A stretch of DNA of 7,380 nucleotides from JBNKDD01 sp050288085 (GTDB taxonomy: Bacteria; Chloroflexota; Anaerolineae; Aggregatilineales; UBA3940), in the NCBI GenBank assembly GCA_050288085.1, contig JBNKDD010000290.1, positions 1 through 7,380 on the forward strand, read 5' to 3'. A program made the position numbers and the translations under genes. Numbering within the stretch: position 1 is the first letter of the stretch; each line of letters begins with the position of its first letter. Of this stretch, positions 1 to 6,232 are shown piece by piece. The notes under the pieces are model-generated. The model had not been told where the DNA came from and did no database searches. It was given only the letters and a program-made list of their open reading frames with translations.

Positions 1-867
1 CTTAATCTCCAGAGGCAGTTCGCTCAACTGGTTGTTGTTTAAAAACAATGTAGTTAGCGCGGATAGCTGCCCGATCTCTGGTGGCAGATTGTTCAGTTGA
101 TTGTTAACCAGGTTCAACTCGGTCAGACTTTTTAACTGACCAATCTCTGGCGGCAGTTCACTTAGTTGGTTGCCACCCAAGGACAATTCAGTCAAGATAG
201 ATAATTGGCCGATCTGTGGGGGCAGTTCCCCTAACTGATTACCATATAAGAACAATCCGATCAGCCCGGTCAGTTGCCCGATCTCTGGCGGCAGCGCGGT
301 TAGTTGGTTGCCAGATAGGTGCAGCCAGGTCAGAGAAGTCAGTTGCCCGATCTCAGGCGGCAGTTCCACCAGATGATTGCTGCCTGAATACAACACATCC
401 AGGCTGGTTAGCTGCCCGATCTCCGGTGGCAGGTCGTTTAGCTGGTTGTAAGCTAAATTCAACTCGGTCAGACTGGTCAGTTGCCAGAGTTCCAGTGGCA
501 GGTCATTCAGCTGATTATTGTTTATATACAACCCGGTCAGAGCGGACAGCTGCCCAATCTCCGGTGGCAGTTCAATTAGGTTATTGTTGGATAAATTCAA
601 ACCGGTCAGGGCGGACAACTGCCCGATCTCCGGCGGCAATTCGATTAGTTGGTTTTTCGCCAGGTACAACTCGGCCAGGCCGGTCAACTGCCAGAGTTCT
701 GGTGGTAGGCCAGACAGTTGGTTGCCGTTTAGCACCAACACCGTCAGACCGGTTAGTTGCCCTACCTCCCCTGGCAGCGTTTCGATTCCCCTATACGATA
801 AATCAAGCTCGGTCGCCCTGCTTTGCTTTGCCTCTTCGATTATTCTCAGCAGTTCGCTTCGATCCAT
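1..867 (-). CDS. Leucine-rich-repeat protein, possibly the N-terminal part of a ROCO (LRR-Roc-COR) protein; incomplete at left edge
   Basis: The frame reads without a stop from ATG at 867 to base 1, giving 289 visible residues; the C-terminus lies outside the window. A 30-residue N-cap (MDRSELLRIIEEAKQ...) is followed from residue 31 by eleven complete LRRs of exactly 23 residues with no indels, consensus LPPEIGQLtxLtxLxLxxNQL. A twelfth begins at residue 284 (LPLEIK). Repeats 2 and 5 have 'LELWQ' in place of 'PEIGQ'; repeat 6 ends GSNHL. A GGGAG about 8 nt upstream supports the start. It follows the paralogue at 893-1591 after 25 nt, so the two are probably cotranscribed. LRRs of this class form curved solenoids that bind proteins and, in ROCO proteins, precede a Roc GTPase domain. 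The repeat fold is clear. The ROCO assignment is inference, because no GTPase motif is inside the window. No signal peptide is seen, so it is probably cytoplasmic. Confidence 0.9.
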   Translation of the reverse strand, partial: MDRSELLRIIEEAKQSRATELDLSYRGIETLPGEVGQLTGLTVLVLNGNQLSGLPPELWQLTGLAELYLAKNQLIELPPEIGQLSALTGLNLSNNNLIELPPEIGQLSALTGLYINNNQLNDLPLELWQLTSLTELNLAYNQLNDLPPEIGQLTSLDVLYSGSNHLVELPPEIGQLTSLTWLHLSGNQLTALPPEIGQLTGLIGLFLYGNQLGELPPQIGQLSILTELSLGGNQLSELPPEIGQLKSLTELNLVNNQLNNLPPEIGQLSALTTLFLNNNQLSELPLEIK

Positions 868-892
868 CTACTCGCTCCCAGATTGCCACCCC

Positions 893-1591
893 TCACACAT
901 ACGCCAGGATTTGTGACGGCTGCTCAACCTTTTCCAGAATTCCGGGGGGGATCGGCAGGGGATTGCCGCGCAGATCCAGCTCTTTTAACCCGGTCAGGGA
1001 TTTGATCTCCGGGGGCAGCGCCCGCAAGCGATTTTTGCGGAGGTTCAACCATTTCAGGCTGGATAGCTGGCCGACCTCCGGCGGCAGATCAACCAGTTGA
1101 TTATCCGACAACGTCAGCCCGTTCAGCCCGGATAACATTCCGATCTCCGCTGGCAGCTTGCGCAGGTGATTGCTCCCTAAGAACAACATCGTCAGGCCGG
1201 ATAGCTGGCCGACCTCCGACGATAGATCGTCCAACAGGTTATCCGATAAGTCCAGCCATTTCAGGCCGGTCAACTGCCAGAGCGCCGACGGCAGGCTGCC
1301 CAGTTGATTGTTGCATAACACCAGTGTTGCCAGGGCGGTCAGGTGCTGGATCTCCGATGGCAGGCGGTGCAGTTGATTACTGCATAGGCCCAGGTTGATC
1401 AGGGCGGACAGCTGCCCAATTTCCAGGGGCAGATCACGCAGTTGGTTGCCAAATAGATCCAAATGGGTCAGATCTGATAACTGGCCGATCTCCGGCGGCA
1501 GTTCCTGAATACCCCACTCCGAAAAATTGAGCCTGGTTTTTCCCGTCTGCCTTGCCTCTTCGATGATCGCCAGCAGTTCGTTCTGATCCAT
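893..1591 (-). CDS. Short leucine-rich-repeat protein, ROCO-like N-terminal module without a GTPase domain
   Basis: Complete 232-residue protein starting at ATG 1591, preceded by a G-rich stretch (GGGGGG) about 6 nt upstream that can act as ribosome binding site. Residues 1-30 (MDQNELLAIIEEARQ...) match the cap of the neighbour at 1-867 (about 22 of 38 residues identical through the first repeat). Eight LRRs of exactly 23 residues start at residues 31, 54, 77, 100, 123, 146, 169 and 192; the last ends with GNPLPIPPGILEK, and the protein stops 18 residues after the repeats (IPPGILEKVEQPSQILAYV). In ROCO proteins, as I recall them, this 'GNPLPIPPEIL...' segment is the linker just before the Roc GTPase domain. 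This protein therefore looks like the LRR half alone, either a natural stand-alone protein or a truncated product of tandem duplication. Probably cytoplasmic; partner unknown. Confidence 0.9.
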   Translation of the reverse strand: MDQNELLAIIEEARQTGKTRLNFSEWGIQELPPEIGQLSDLTHLDLFGNQLRDLPLEIGQLSALINLGLCSNQLHRLPSEIQHLTALATLVLCNNQLGSLPSALWQLTGLKWLDLSDNLLDDLSSEVGQLSGLTMLFLGSNHLRKLPAEIGMLSGLNGLTLSDNQLVDLPPEVGQLSSLKWLNLRKNRLRALPPEIKSLTGLKELDLRGNPLPIPPGILEKVEQPSQILAYV

Positions 1592-1641
1592 GTGCCTGCC
1601 CCCCGGTAAGTAAGTAATGCCGGTATCACGATCTTTGTTCC

Positions 1642-1647
1642 ATTATA
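1642..1647 (-). promoter_or_regulatory. Candidate -10 box for the LRR transcription unit
   Basis: On the minus strand this reads TATAAT, a perfect match to the bacterial -10 consensus, about 50 nt upstream of the ATG at 1591. No good -35 box lies 16-18 bp upstream; that space is occupied by the inverted repeat at 1657-1676. The call rests on the single hexamer. Confidence 0.45.
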
Positions 1648-1656
1648 CACTGGTAT

Positions 1657-1676
1657 CCCCTGTAACCCGGCAGGGG
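1657..1676. promoter_or_regulatory. Inverted repeat CCCCTG-N8-CAGGGG, candidate operator of the LRR genes
   Basis: Two perfect 6-bp arms (1657-1662 and 1671-1676) are separated by 8 bp. The element ends 9 bp upstream of the minus-strand TATAAT, so it covers the -35 region of the presumed LRR promoter. That placement suits an activator or repressor site and could explain the missing -35 consensus. The binding protein is unknown, and a 12-bp dyad can arise by chance. Confidence 0.35.
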
Positions 1677-1720
1677 AAGGATCGGTGAGAAGGGTACGCC
1701 GCAGCATGTCCATCATCGGC

Positions 1721-1736
1721 CATATAATCATATAAT
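1721..1736 (+). promoter_or_regulatory. Candidate double -10 element (CATATAAT twice) for the HEAT-repeat operon
   Basis: An 8-bp unit, CATATAAT, occurs twice in tandem and gives two exact TATAAT boxes at 1723-1728 and 1731-1736. The second would place a transcript start near 1743, about 25 nt before the ATG at 1769. No convincing -35 hexamer is visible for either box. Confidence 0.45.
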
Positions 1737-1768
1737 AGATTATCGATGCCATCGTGATGAGGTGATTC

Positions 1769-2320
1769 ATGTCAACGACAAACGAAGATAGCATGAGTAT
1801 CCCTGAACTCATTGAAACACTGCTCGGCGACGATGATTGGGCGGCCATCGATGCGGCTGAAGCACTGGGTGCGATCAGGGCTAAGGAAGCCGTTCCGGCC
1901 CTGATTCAAACGCTGCATGCTGAAGATTGGCACAGGCTTCTTCGTGAAAGTCTTGACCACGCCCAGAAGTGCGGGGATTTGAGAGGCGCGGTGGCGATTG
2001 CCGAGCATGTGGGCAGCAGTATCCACGACCTGCAAATGAAATCCGCCGAGGCACTGGCGCTGATCGGAGACAAGCGGGCAGTGCCTGAACTGATCGCTGT
2101 AGTGCAGAACGACGATGGTATTATTTATGTACGCTGCGCCGCCATGCGTGCTCTTGGTGTACTGAAAGCAGAGGAGGCGATCCCTATCCTGGCTTCACTG
2201 CTTACTTCTCAGGAGGGCACAACATATGTGCAGACCTGTAGAGTTGCAGAGGAGGCTCTTGAGAATATCGGCTCACCTGAGGCTTTAGAGGCCATCCGCA
2301 GATGGAAAGATTCTCGCTGA
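1769..2320 (+). CDS. HEAT-repeat protein
   Basis: 183-residue protein starting at ATG 1769, with GAGGTGA at 1759-1765 as a strong ribosome binding site. Helical HEAT-like units are seen at about residues 11-48 (AAEALGAIRAKEAVPALIQTL), 87-112 (SAEALALIGDKRAVPELIAVV), 119-146 (CAAMRALGVLKAEEAIPILASLL) and 153-180. A less regular helical insert, 49-86, lies between the first two. The recurring 'A..ALG.I....AVP.LI..L' pattern is that of PBS-lyase-type HEAT repeats, which form protein-binding solenoids. No catalytic motif, signal peptide or membrane segment is seen. It is divergent from the LRR genes and is followed after 43 nt by the gene at 2364 on the same strand, probably cotranscribed. HEAT proteins of this size serve as scaffolds and also occur among orphan immunity-type proteins; the actual role is unknown. 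Confidence 0.87.
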   Translation: MSTTNEDSMSIPELIETLLGDDDWAAIDAAEALGAIRAKEAVPALIQTLHAEDWHRLLRESLDHAQKCGDLRGAVAIAEHVGSSIHDLQMKSAEALALIGDKRAVPELIAVVQNDDGIIYVRCAAMRALGVLKAEEAIPILASLLTSQEGTTYVQTCRVAEEALENIGSPEALEAIRRWKDSR

Positions 2321-2363
2321 GGTTTTGGAAGGCTGTTACTGCGAAGTAAATACAGGATTTGCT

Positions 2364-3044
2364 ATGAACGCCTGGGACTACAGAGTGATTTTTAAGAAAG
2401 ACCTGAAGTCAACTGATGAAATTGTCAATATCTGCCTGGATATCATGCATCGCTTTGGCTTTACTCCCTTCAATTCAGTAGGCAAAATTTTGATTATGTC
2501 CTGGGATGGTCTTGACGATCACCAACTCGATAATCTGGCCGATGCAAAAGCTTATCTATCTCAAAAGGGTGGAAATATGACTTTGTGGGGACCGGGAGAA
2601 GTAGATATATCGATCACCTTCGTGCCACGACCTGATCAACCCACTCACTCACTATCGGCGCATATTGAAAATACTTTTTACCGCCTCGATAGGGCTGCAC
2701 ACCAACAGATGTTTGATACCATGCTAAATATCTATAAGCATTTATGTGAGGCATATACCCCTATATATGGATATTCCACAGACGAAACAGTCCTTGACCA
2801 GTTCTGGGAAGAAGTAAAGGACTTTCGAGTAAACCCTGATCACCCGCAAAAACCTCCGATATTATTCTGGCTAAACTATTTTTCCAATGAATATGGGGCA
2901 TCCCTGAATTTCCGCGAGCCGGAGCGTTTAGGCGGGAAAATAACCAGGCTTTCTCAAGGATTTATGGTGTCCTTCCTTGAACGCCCGGAGGAATTGAGCA
3001 TAGCTAAACTTGAACAGATAAACAGAATATGGTGGCAAATGTAG
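2364..3044 (+). CDS. Uncharacterised 226-residue protein, possibly immunity-like
   Basis: The ATG at 2364 is preferred because AGGA at 2354-2357 sits 6 nt upstream; an in-frame TTG at 2325 would add 13 residues but has no such site. The protein (MNAWDYRVIFKKD...) has alternating predicted strands and helices, no signal peptide and no membrane segment, and is rich in aromatics. Notable segments are MSWDGLDD (45-52), YTPIYGYSTDE (131-141), PPILFWLNYFSNEYG (164-178) and a final LSQGFMVSFLERPEEL (196-211). I do not recognise the family. The 'P..YWLNYF' then '..L..G..V.FLERP' pattern resembles some immunity-type domains such as Imm52, but this is an impression only. It lies 43 nt after the HEAT gene and ends about 100 nt before a strong hairpin terminator, consistent with a two-gene operon. 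By eye it is more AT-rich than the LRR and membrane-protein genes. Confidence 0.85.
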   Translation: MNAWDYRVIFKKDLKSTDEIVNICLDIMHRFGFTPFNSVGKILIMSWDGLDDHQLDNLADAKAYLSQKGGNMTLWGPGEVDISITFVPRPDQPTHSLSAHIENTFYRLDRAAHQQMFDTMLNIYKHLCEAYTPIYGYSTDETVLDQFWEEVKDFRVNPDHPQKPPILFWLNYFSNEYGASLNFREPERLGGKITRLSQGFMVSFLERPEELSIAKLEQINRIWWQM

Positions 3045-3091
3045 GGAAGCGGCATCCAAACCTTCGATTTGCCTCGCACCCTCATCTGATT

Positions 3092-3129
3092 TCACGGGGC
3101 CTCGACCGGGTCAAGCAGGGCGAACAAAC
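3092..3129 (-). pseudogene. Orphan 3' end of a membrane-protein gene, or duplicated attachment-like sequence
   Basis: On the minus strand this stretch encodes ...FALLDPVEAP-stop, which matches the C-terminus of the membrane protein at 6529-7380 (...LIALLDPVETP-stop). At DNA level 3085-3129 aligns with 6523-6566 with about 40 of 45 positions identical, including 22 consecutive identical bases. No upstream coding region continues from it: beyond about 3129 the similarity stops and a terminator hairpin follows. It is therefore a fragment, left either by decay of a paralogue or by insertion at the 3' end of the intact gene. Confidence 0.65.
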
Positions 3130-3140
3130 AACGCAGGAAT

Positions 3141-3176
3141 CAAAAAGCGGCTGTATTGCACAGCCGCTCTTGTTTT
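3141..3176. terminator. Bidirectional intrinsic terminator
   Basis: A 9-bp perfect stem (AGCGGCTGT 3146-3154, ACAGCCGCT 3160-3168) encloses a 5-nt loop. It is flanked by CAAAAA on the left and CTTGTTTTT on the right, so it has a T-tract on both strands. It lies between the convergent genes 2364-3044 (plus) and 3186-3539 (minus) and can serve both. Confidence 0.85.
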
Positions 3177-3185
3177 TATCTGTTG

Positions 3186-3539
3186 TCAGGCTACTTCGAC
3201 TTCGTAGACAGCATCCTGCCGGACTCGCATTGTACCCAGGGCAAATTTGATATCGTCCAGATTCCGGTGATAAAGGGCAAGTAGTTCATCTTCGCTGCCC
3301 TCGTATGTATCAAGCACCTGGGAGGCGCACACCGCACAGCGGGGATCATCGCACAGGCTTTGTGCAATCAGATGATCCGTCTTGAGTTGGCGGATGGTTA
3401 ACGATAAGGCCATAGCCTGGGGTTCAATGCTATCCAATGTACTGACATAATCTACCAGTTCTGCCCATTGTTCACCGCGTTTCCGCTGCAACCAACGTAC
3501 GGCGAAAGTAGGGAAGAGAGCTATGGTCTTAAATGCCAT
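3186..3539 (-). CDS. Small uncharacterised protein with a cysteine cluster
   Basis: 117-residue protein (MAFKTIALFPTFAVRWLQRK...) with start ATG at 3539; GGAG (minus strand, 3547-3550) lies 7 nt upstream. It is mostly helical and soluble by eye, with a weakly hydrophobic basic N-terminus (residues 5-20). The one striking feature is H56-x6-C63-x4-C68-x2-C71 (LCDDPRCAVC), which could bind a metal such as zinc or form a disulphide. The acidic C-terminus ends YEVEVA. I do not recognise a family. It ends 18 nt from the shared terminator and starts 171 nt downstream of the regulator gene, in the same direction. It may be read through from the regulator or have its own weak promoter in 3540-3710. 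Function unknown. Confidence 0.75.
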   Translation of the reverse strand: MAFKTIALFPTFAVRWLQRKRGEQWAELVDYVSTLDSIEPQAMALSLTIRQLKTDHLIAQSLCDDPRCAVCASQVLDTYEGSEDELLALYHRNLDDIKFALGTMRVRQDAVYEVEVA

Positions 3540-3710
3540 TGAATTTCTCCAGGAGAATAAATGAATATAATTCCTCTACTCATAGTCTAGGTAAATATCA
3601 CCAGAAATCAATAAGGAAAAGGACAGAATTTGGTTTGAATATGATTTGGAAGAAAGATATCCTTTAACCACCCTATTCCAATTGTACCCCAATAGCTCAA
3701 AGAGAGAGAA
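3540..3710. other. AT-rich intergenic region between two minus-strand genes
   Basis: The 171 bp are clearly more AT-rich than the flanking genes. On the minus strand a poor promoter match (TTGATT, 16 bp, TAGACT) is possible about 50-80 bp before the ATG at 3539. I see no hairpin with a T-tract that would end the regulator transcript, so read-through into the 117-residue gene is possible. The CTCC-A-GGAG sequence at 3547-3555 is a short palindrome containing the ribosome binding site. Confidence 0.4.
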
Positions 3711-6053
3711 TCAACCTGTCTGAAGAGCATCCTGACCTAATGCATATGCAACAGCTTCGTCAATTGACATAGCACGGCCCTCAGCCCAGGCCGTGTTGAA
3801 GGTATCCTCGTCAAGCTGCTCGCGGGTGATGGCAATATAGTATTTGTAATCCGCCTCATCGCCTGGCTGCCATCGACTGCCCATGGCCTCCATGAGAGCT
3901 TCCGACGCGCCCAGCAGACGAGCCGCGCGCTCCGGCTGGCCTTTAATCACCAGCGGCCCGGCAAATTCTCCCAGTTTACAGACGACTCCCCAGTCAATAG
4001 CATGCTCCAGGCAGAAATGAAGCCCATCCCTGAAACAGGATTCTGCACGCTCATAGTCCTTCTGGCGGTATGCAATGAACCCCAGGTTGGACAGGATCAT
4101 GGATTCCCGCCGCTTTTCACCCGTCTCACGAACGATAGGCAATACTTCTTCATAGATAGCTTGAGCGCGCTCGTATTGACCATTAGCGCGAGCCAGCTCA
4201 CCCAGGATGTTGAGCCCATGTGCGATACCCGGCTTGTAATCGAGCTCACGGAAAATTTCCAGACCTTCTTCGCAGCGTGCTACTGCATCGTCGTATTCAC
4301 CAGGGTGACTGGCAATAATTGTTGCCACAGCCTGATAAATCAATGCCCAGGCCACACCCAACCTATCATCTAATTCGCGGGCAATACACAGTGCCCGGCT
4401 GTTGAAAGCGGAATCGCTGGCCCTGTCATGATTGGCAAAGGCCAACTGCCCAGCACCCAGCAAAAATGTTAATTGCGCTGGCTTCGACGCAGCCTCAAGG
4501 CCGGGCAGGACCCGTTTGACCCACTGGTAGCCTCCGATATGGTATCCCTCATAATACCAGTAGAGGCTTAACTCCCCTACCAGGCGTACCGCCAGTTCCA
4601 TGTCCTCCTCTTGTAGGGCCCATGTGAGGGCAGTGCGGAAGTTGTTAAACTCTACTTGCAGCTTCCTTGCCCAAAAAATTCCCTCTCCCGTCCGAAATTC
4701 GCCCTGGGCTCGTTCAGCGAGATCTAAAAAATAGGCTGCATGGCGTGACTTTGTGGCCTGAAGCTCGTCACTTGCTTCCAAATGCCAGCGGGCGTACTCA
4801 TAGATCGTCTCCAGCATCACAAAGCGTGGCTCACCGGCAGGGCCATCCTCCGACCGGAGCAGGCTCTTGTTCAAAAGTGATTCAAGGCCATCTAACACAT
4901 TGATGGGTAAATCATGGCAGCATACGGTTTCCACGGATTCTATGGTGTGCCCACCCTTAAAGACGGCCAGCCGGTTAAAAAGTGTCTTCTCCGTATCGGT
5001 GAGCAAGTTATAGCTCCATTCGATGGCACTGTGCAGCGCCCGCTGACGTTCAGGCCGCTCGCCAGGACCACCTCGCAGAGTTGTGAAGCGGTTTTCCAAT
5101 TGGTCGAGCAGCGCAGGCGGGCTGAAGAGCTTTACACGTGCAGCCGCCAGCTCAATCGCCAGCGGCAATCCATCCAACCGCACACAAATTTCAGCGATAG
5201 CAGCCGCATCCGAATCAGAGAATGTAAAGTCATTTTTGACGGCCTGTGCACGCTGAATAAACAACTTGACCGCCTCGACTTCAGATAGTGTCGGATGAGG
5301 GGCAAGGCGTGCCAGGTCAGGCATGGCAAGGGGTGGAACTGGATATTCCCATTCACCATAGATATTCAACACTTCTCTGCTGGTGAGCAGAATTCTCAGA
5401 TATGGGGAGACTGATAACAAGCCGCCTACCAATGGAGCAGCGGCGATTATATGCTCGAAATTGTCCAATAACAGAAGCATCTGTTTACCGGCCAGGAAAT
5501 TCTCCAGGGCCTCCCTGACGGGCAGCCCGGCAGTATCCTGCATACCGAGTACATTTGCAATGGTATCAGCTACCAGATCAGGCTGCTTGATAGGGGCCAG
5601 ATCAACAAAGAAAACACCATCCGGGAACTGGTCGAGCAGATTTGAGGCAACTTGCAGGGCCAGCCGTGTCTTGCCAATGCCGCCCGGCCCCGTCAGGGTA
5701 AGCAGATGAGAGCTTTGTATCAGTTGGGTGACTTCAGCTATCTCGTGCTCGCGACCGACAAAGGACGTAATCTGCACCGGAAGATTATGCCTGGGTCGAG
5801 TCCTGGGCGCGGCGGCGGCATCTGGTTGTTTAACCAGCAGCCCATATTCCTCAGCCTTTGCGACAGCCTGAGTACGACTGCTTACACCCAGCTTGCCGTA
5901 GGCGTGCTTGTTGTACCATTTAACCGTTTCAAGTGAGATGAAGAGCTTCTGCGCAATTTCACGGTTTGATAATCCATCCGCAATAAGGCGCAGGATTTCA
6001 ATCTCGCGTTCCTTGAGAGGTTCCAGAATCGACTGATTTGATTGGATGCCCAT
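3711..6053 (-). CDS. LuxR-family regulator with N-terminal HTH, NB-ARC/STAND ATPase and TPR sensor region
   Basis: 780 residues from ATG 6053, preferred because GGGA lies 6 nt upstream; an in-frame GTG at 6065 would add 4 residues without a ribosome binding site. The order is: LuxR/GerE-type HTH at about residues 10-72 (LKEREIEILRLIADGLSNRE... TVKWYNKHAYGKLGVSSRTQAV); linker NLPVQITSFVGRE; NB-ARC domain with Walker A GPGGIGKT (122-129), Walker B LLLLDN (193-198), LLTSRE sensor (222-227) and GLPL (295-298); winged-helix-like region to about 420; then TPR-like helical repeats to the C-terminus (for example residues near 600-690, GIAHGLNILGELARANGQYERA). All nucleotide-binding motifs look intact. 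STAND regulators are held off by ADP and oligomerise with ATP after the TPR region senses a ligand or protein. MalT-like proteins carry the HTH at the C-terminus; here it is N-terminal, an arrangement I associate with Chloroflexota. The inducer and target genes are not known; the divergent 69-residue gene and its own promoter are the nearest candidates. Confidence 0.96.
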   Translation of the reverse strand: MGIQSNQSILEPLKEREIEILRLIADGLSNREIAQKLFISLETVKWYNKHAYGKLGVSSRTQAVAKAEEYGLLVKQPDAAAAPRTRPRHNLPVQITSFVGREHEIAEVTQLIQSSHLLTLTGPGGIGKTRLALQVASNLLDQFPDGVFFVDLAPIKQPDLVADTIANVLGMQDTAGLPVREALENFLAGKQMLLLLDNFEHIIAAAPLVGGLLSVSPYLRILLTSREVLNIYGEWEYPVPPLAMPDLARLAPHPTLSEVEAVKLFIQRAQAVKNDFTFSDSDAAAIAEICVRLDGLPLAIELAAARVKLFSPPALLDQLENRFTTLRGGPGERPERQRALHSAIEWSYNLLTDTEKTLFNRLAVFKGGHTIESVETVCCHDLPINVLDGLESLLNKSLLRSEDGPAGEPRFVMLETIYEYARWHLEASDELQATKSRHAAYFLDLAERAQGEFRTGEGIFWARKLQVEFNNFRTALTWALQEEDMELAVRLVGELSLYWYYEGYHIGGYQWVKRVLPGLEAASKPAQLTFLLGAGQLAFANHDRASDSAFNSRALCIARELDDRLGVAWALIYQAVATIIASHPGEYDDAVARCEEGLEIFRELDYKPGIAHGLNILGELARANGQYERAQAIYEEVLPIVRETGEKRRESMILSNLGFIAYRQKDYERAESCFRDGLHFCLEHAIDWGVVCKLGEFAGPLVIKGQPERAARLLGASEALMEAMGSRWQPGDEADYKYYIAITREQLDEDTFNTAWAEGRAMSIDEAVAYALGQDALQTG

Positions 6054-6095
6054 TTTGCTTCCCACCGATTTAGCTCATGAATCCTGATCATATTA

Positions 6096-6124
6096 ATGCT
6101 ACCCGCATATGTCGGGCAAATCAA
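6096..6124 (-). promoter_or_regulatory. Candidate promoter of the LuxR/NB-ARC regulator
   Basis: On the minus strand TTGATT (6119-6124) and TAGCAT (6096-6101) are separated by exactly 17 bp; each matches 4 of 6 consensus bases. They would start a transcript roughly 35 nt upstream of the ATG at 6053. The -35 box overlaps the palindrome at 6121-6134. Confidence 0.35.
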
Positions 6125-6134
6125 AGACCTTTGA
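6121..6134. promoter_or_regulatory. Palindrome TCAAAG-AC-CTTTGA, candidate operator
   Basis: Perfect 6-bp arms with a 2-bp spacer, in the divergent region between the regulator and the 69-residue gene and overlapping the candidate -35 box of the regulator. A dyad this size suits a dimeric HTH protein, and autoregulation by the neighbouring LuxR-type protein is a natural guess but not shown. Confidence 0.4.
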
Positions 6135-6139
6135 AGACA

Positions 6140-6166
6140 CCCCACCTTTACCCCACTTTAGGGTGG
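6140..6166. repeat. Tandem CCCCAC(C)TTTA repeat followed by GGGTGG
   Basis: CCCCACCTTTA (6140-6150) is followed directly by CCCCACTTTA (6151-6160) and then GGGTGG (6161-6166), which can pair with the CCACC of the first copy. It lies between the palindrome and the small gene's start. Direct repeats in a divergent promoter region often mark regulator sites, and the strand asymmetry (C-rich on plus) is marked. Confidence 0.35.
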
Positions 6167-6186
6167 TGATGGCCCCCCTGCCTGGG

Positions 6187-6195
6187 TGTTATGCT
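6187..6195 (+). promoter_or_regulatory. Candidate extended -10 for the 69-residue gene
   Basis: TGT-TATGCT fits the extended -10 form TGn-TATAAT with four of six hexamer bases, about 38 nt before the ATG at 6233. No clear -35 box lies 16-18 bp upstream, as is usual for extended -10 promoters. Weak on its own. Confidence 0.3.
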
Positions 6196-6232
6196 TAAAT
6201 CAATATGATGAAAAGTGTAAGAGGGATGAAAA

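Noticed and set aside
216..1100. Long plus-strand open frame of 294 codons across both LRR genes
   Set aside because: It is antisense to two clear LRR genes, spans the gap between them and shows a 23-residue pseudo-repeat that merely mirrors the LRR period.
1..1591. Regular DNA repeats resembling a CRISPR array or tandem satellite
   Set aside because: The period is 69 bp and encodes LRR units in frame; there are no constant repeats with variable spacers.
1468..1848. Minus-strand open frame of 126 codons overlapping the LRR start, intergenic region and HEAT start
   Set aside because: It overlaps two well-supported genes, has no ribosome binding site and has low-complexity, unconvincing composition.
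2325..2363. TTG start 13 codons upstream for the 226-residue protein
   Set aside because: There is no ribosome binding site before the TTG, whereas the ATG at 2364 has AGGA at the right distance.
3029..3250. Plus-strand open frame of 73 codons
   Set aside because: It runs through the terminator hairpin and into the antisense of the 117-residue gene; no ribosome binding site of its own.
4002..5936. Several plus-strand open frames of 78-124 codons
   Set aside because: All are antisense to the LuxR/NB-ARC/TPR gene, which has continuous domain motifs through the whole stretch.
5882..6145. Minus-strand 87-codon frame at the start of the regulator
   Set aside because: It overlaps the HTH region in another frame and also covers the promoter region; the regulator frame has the conserved motifs.
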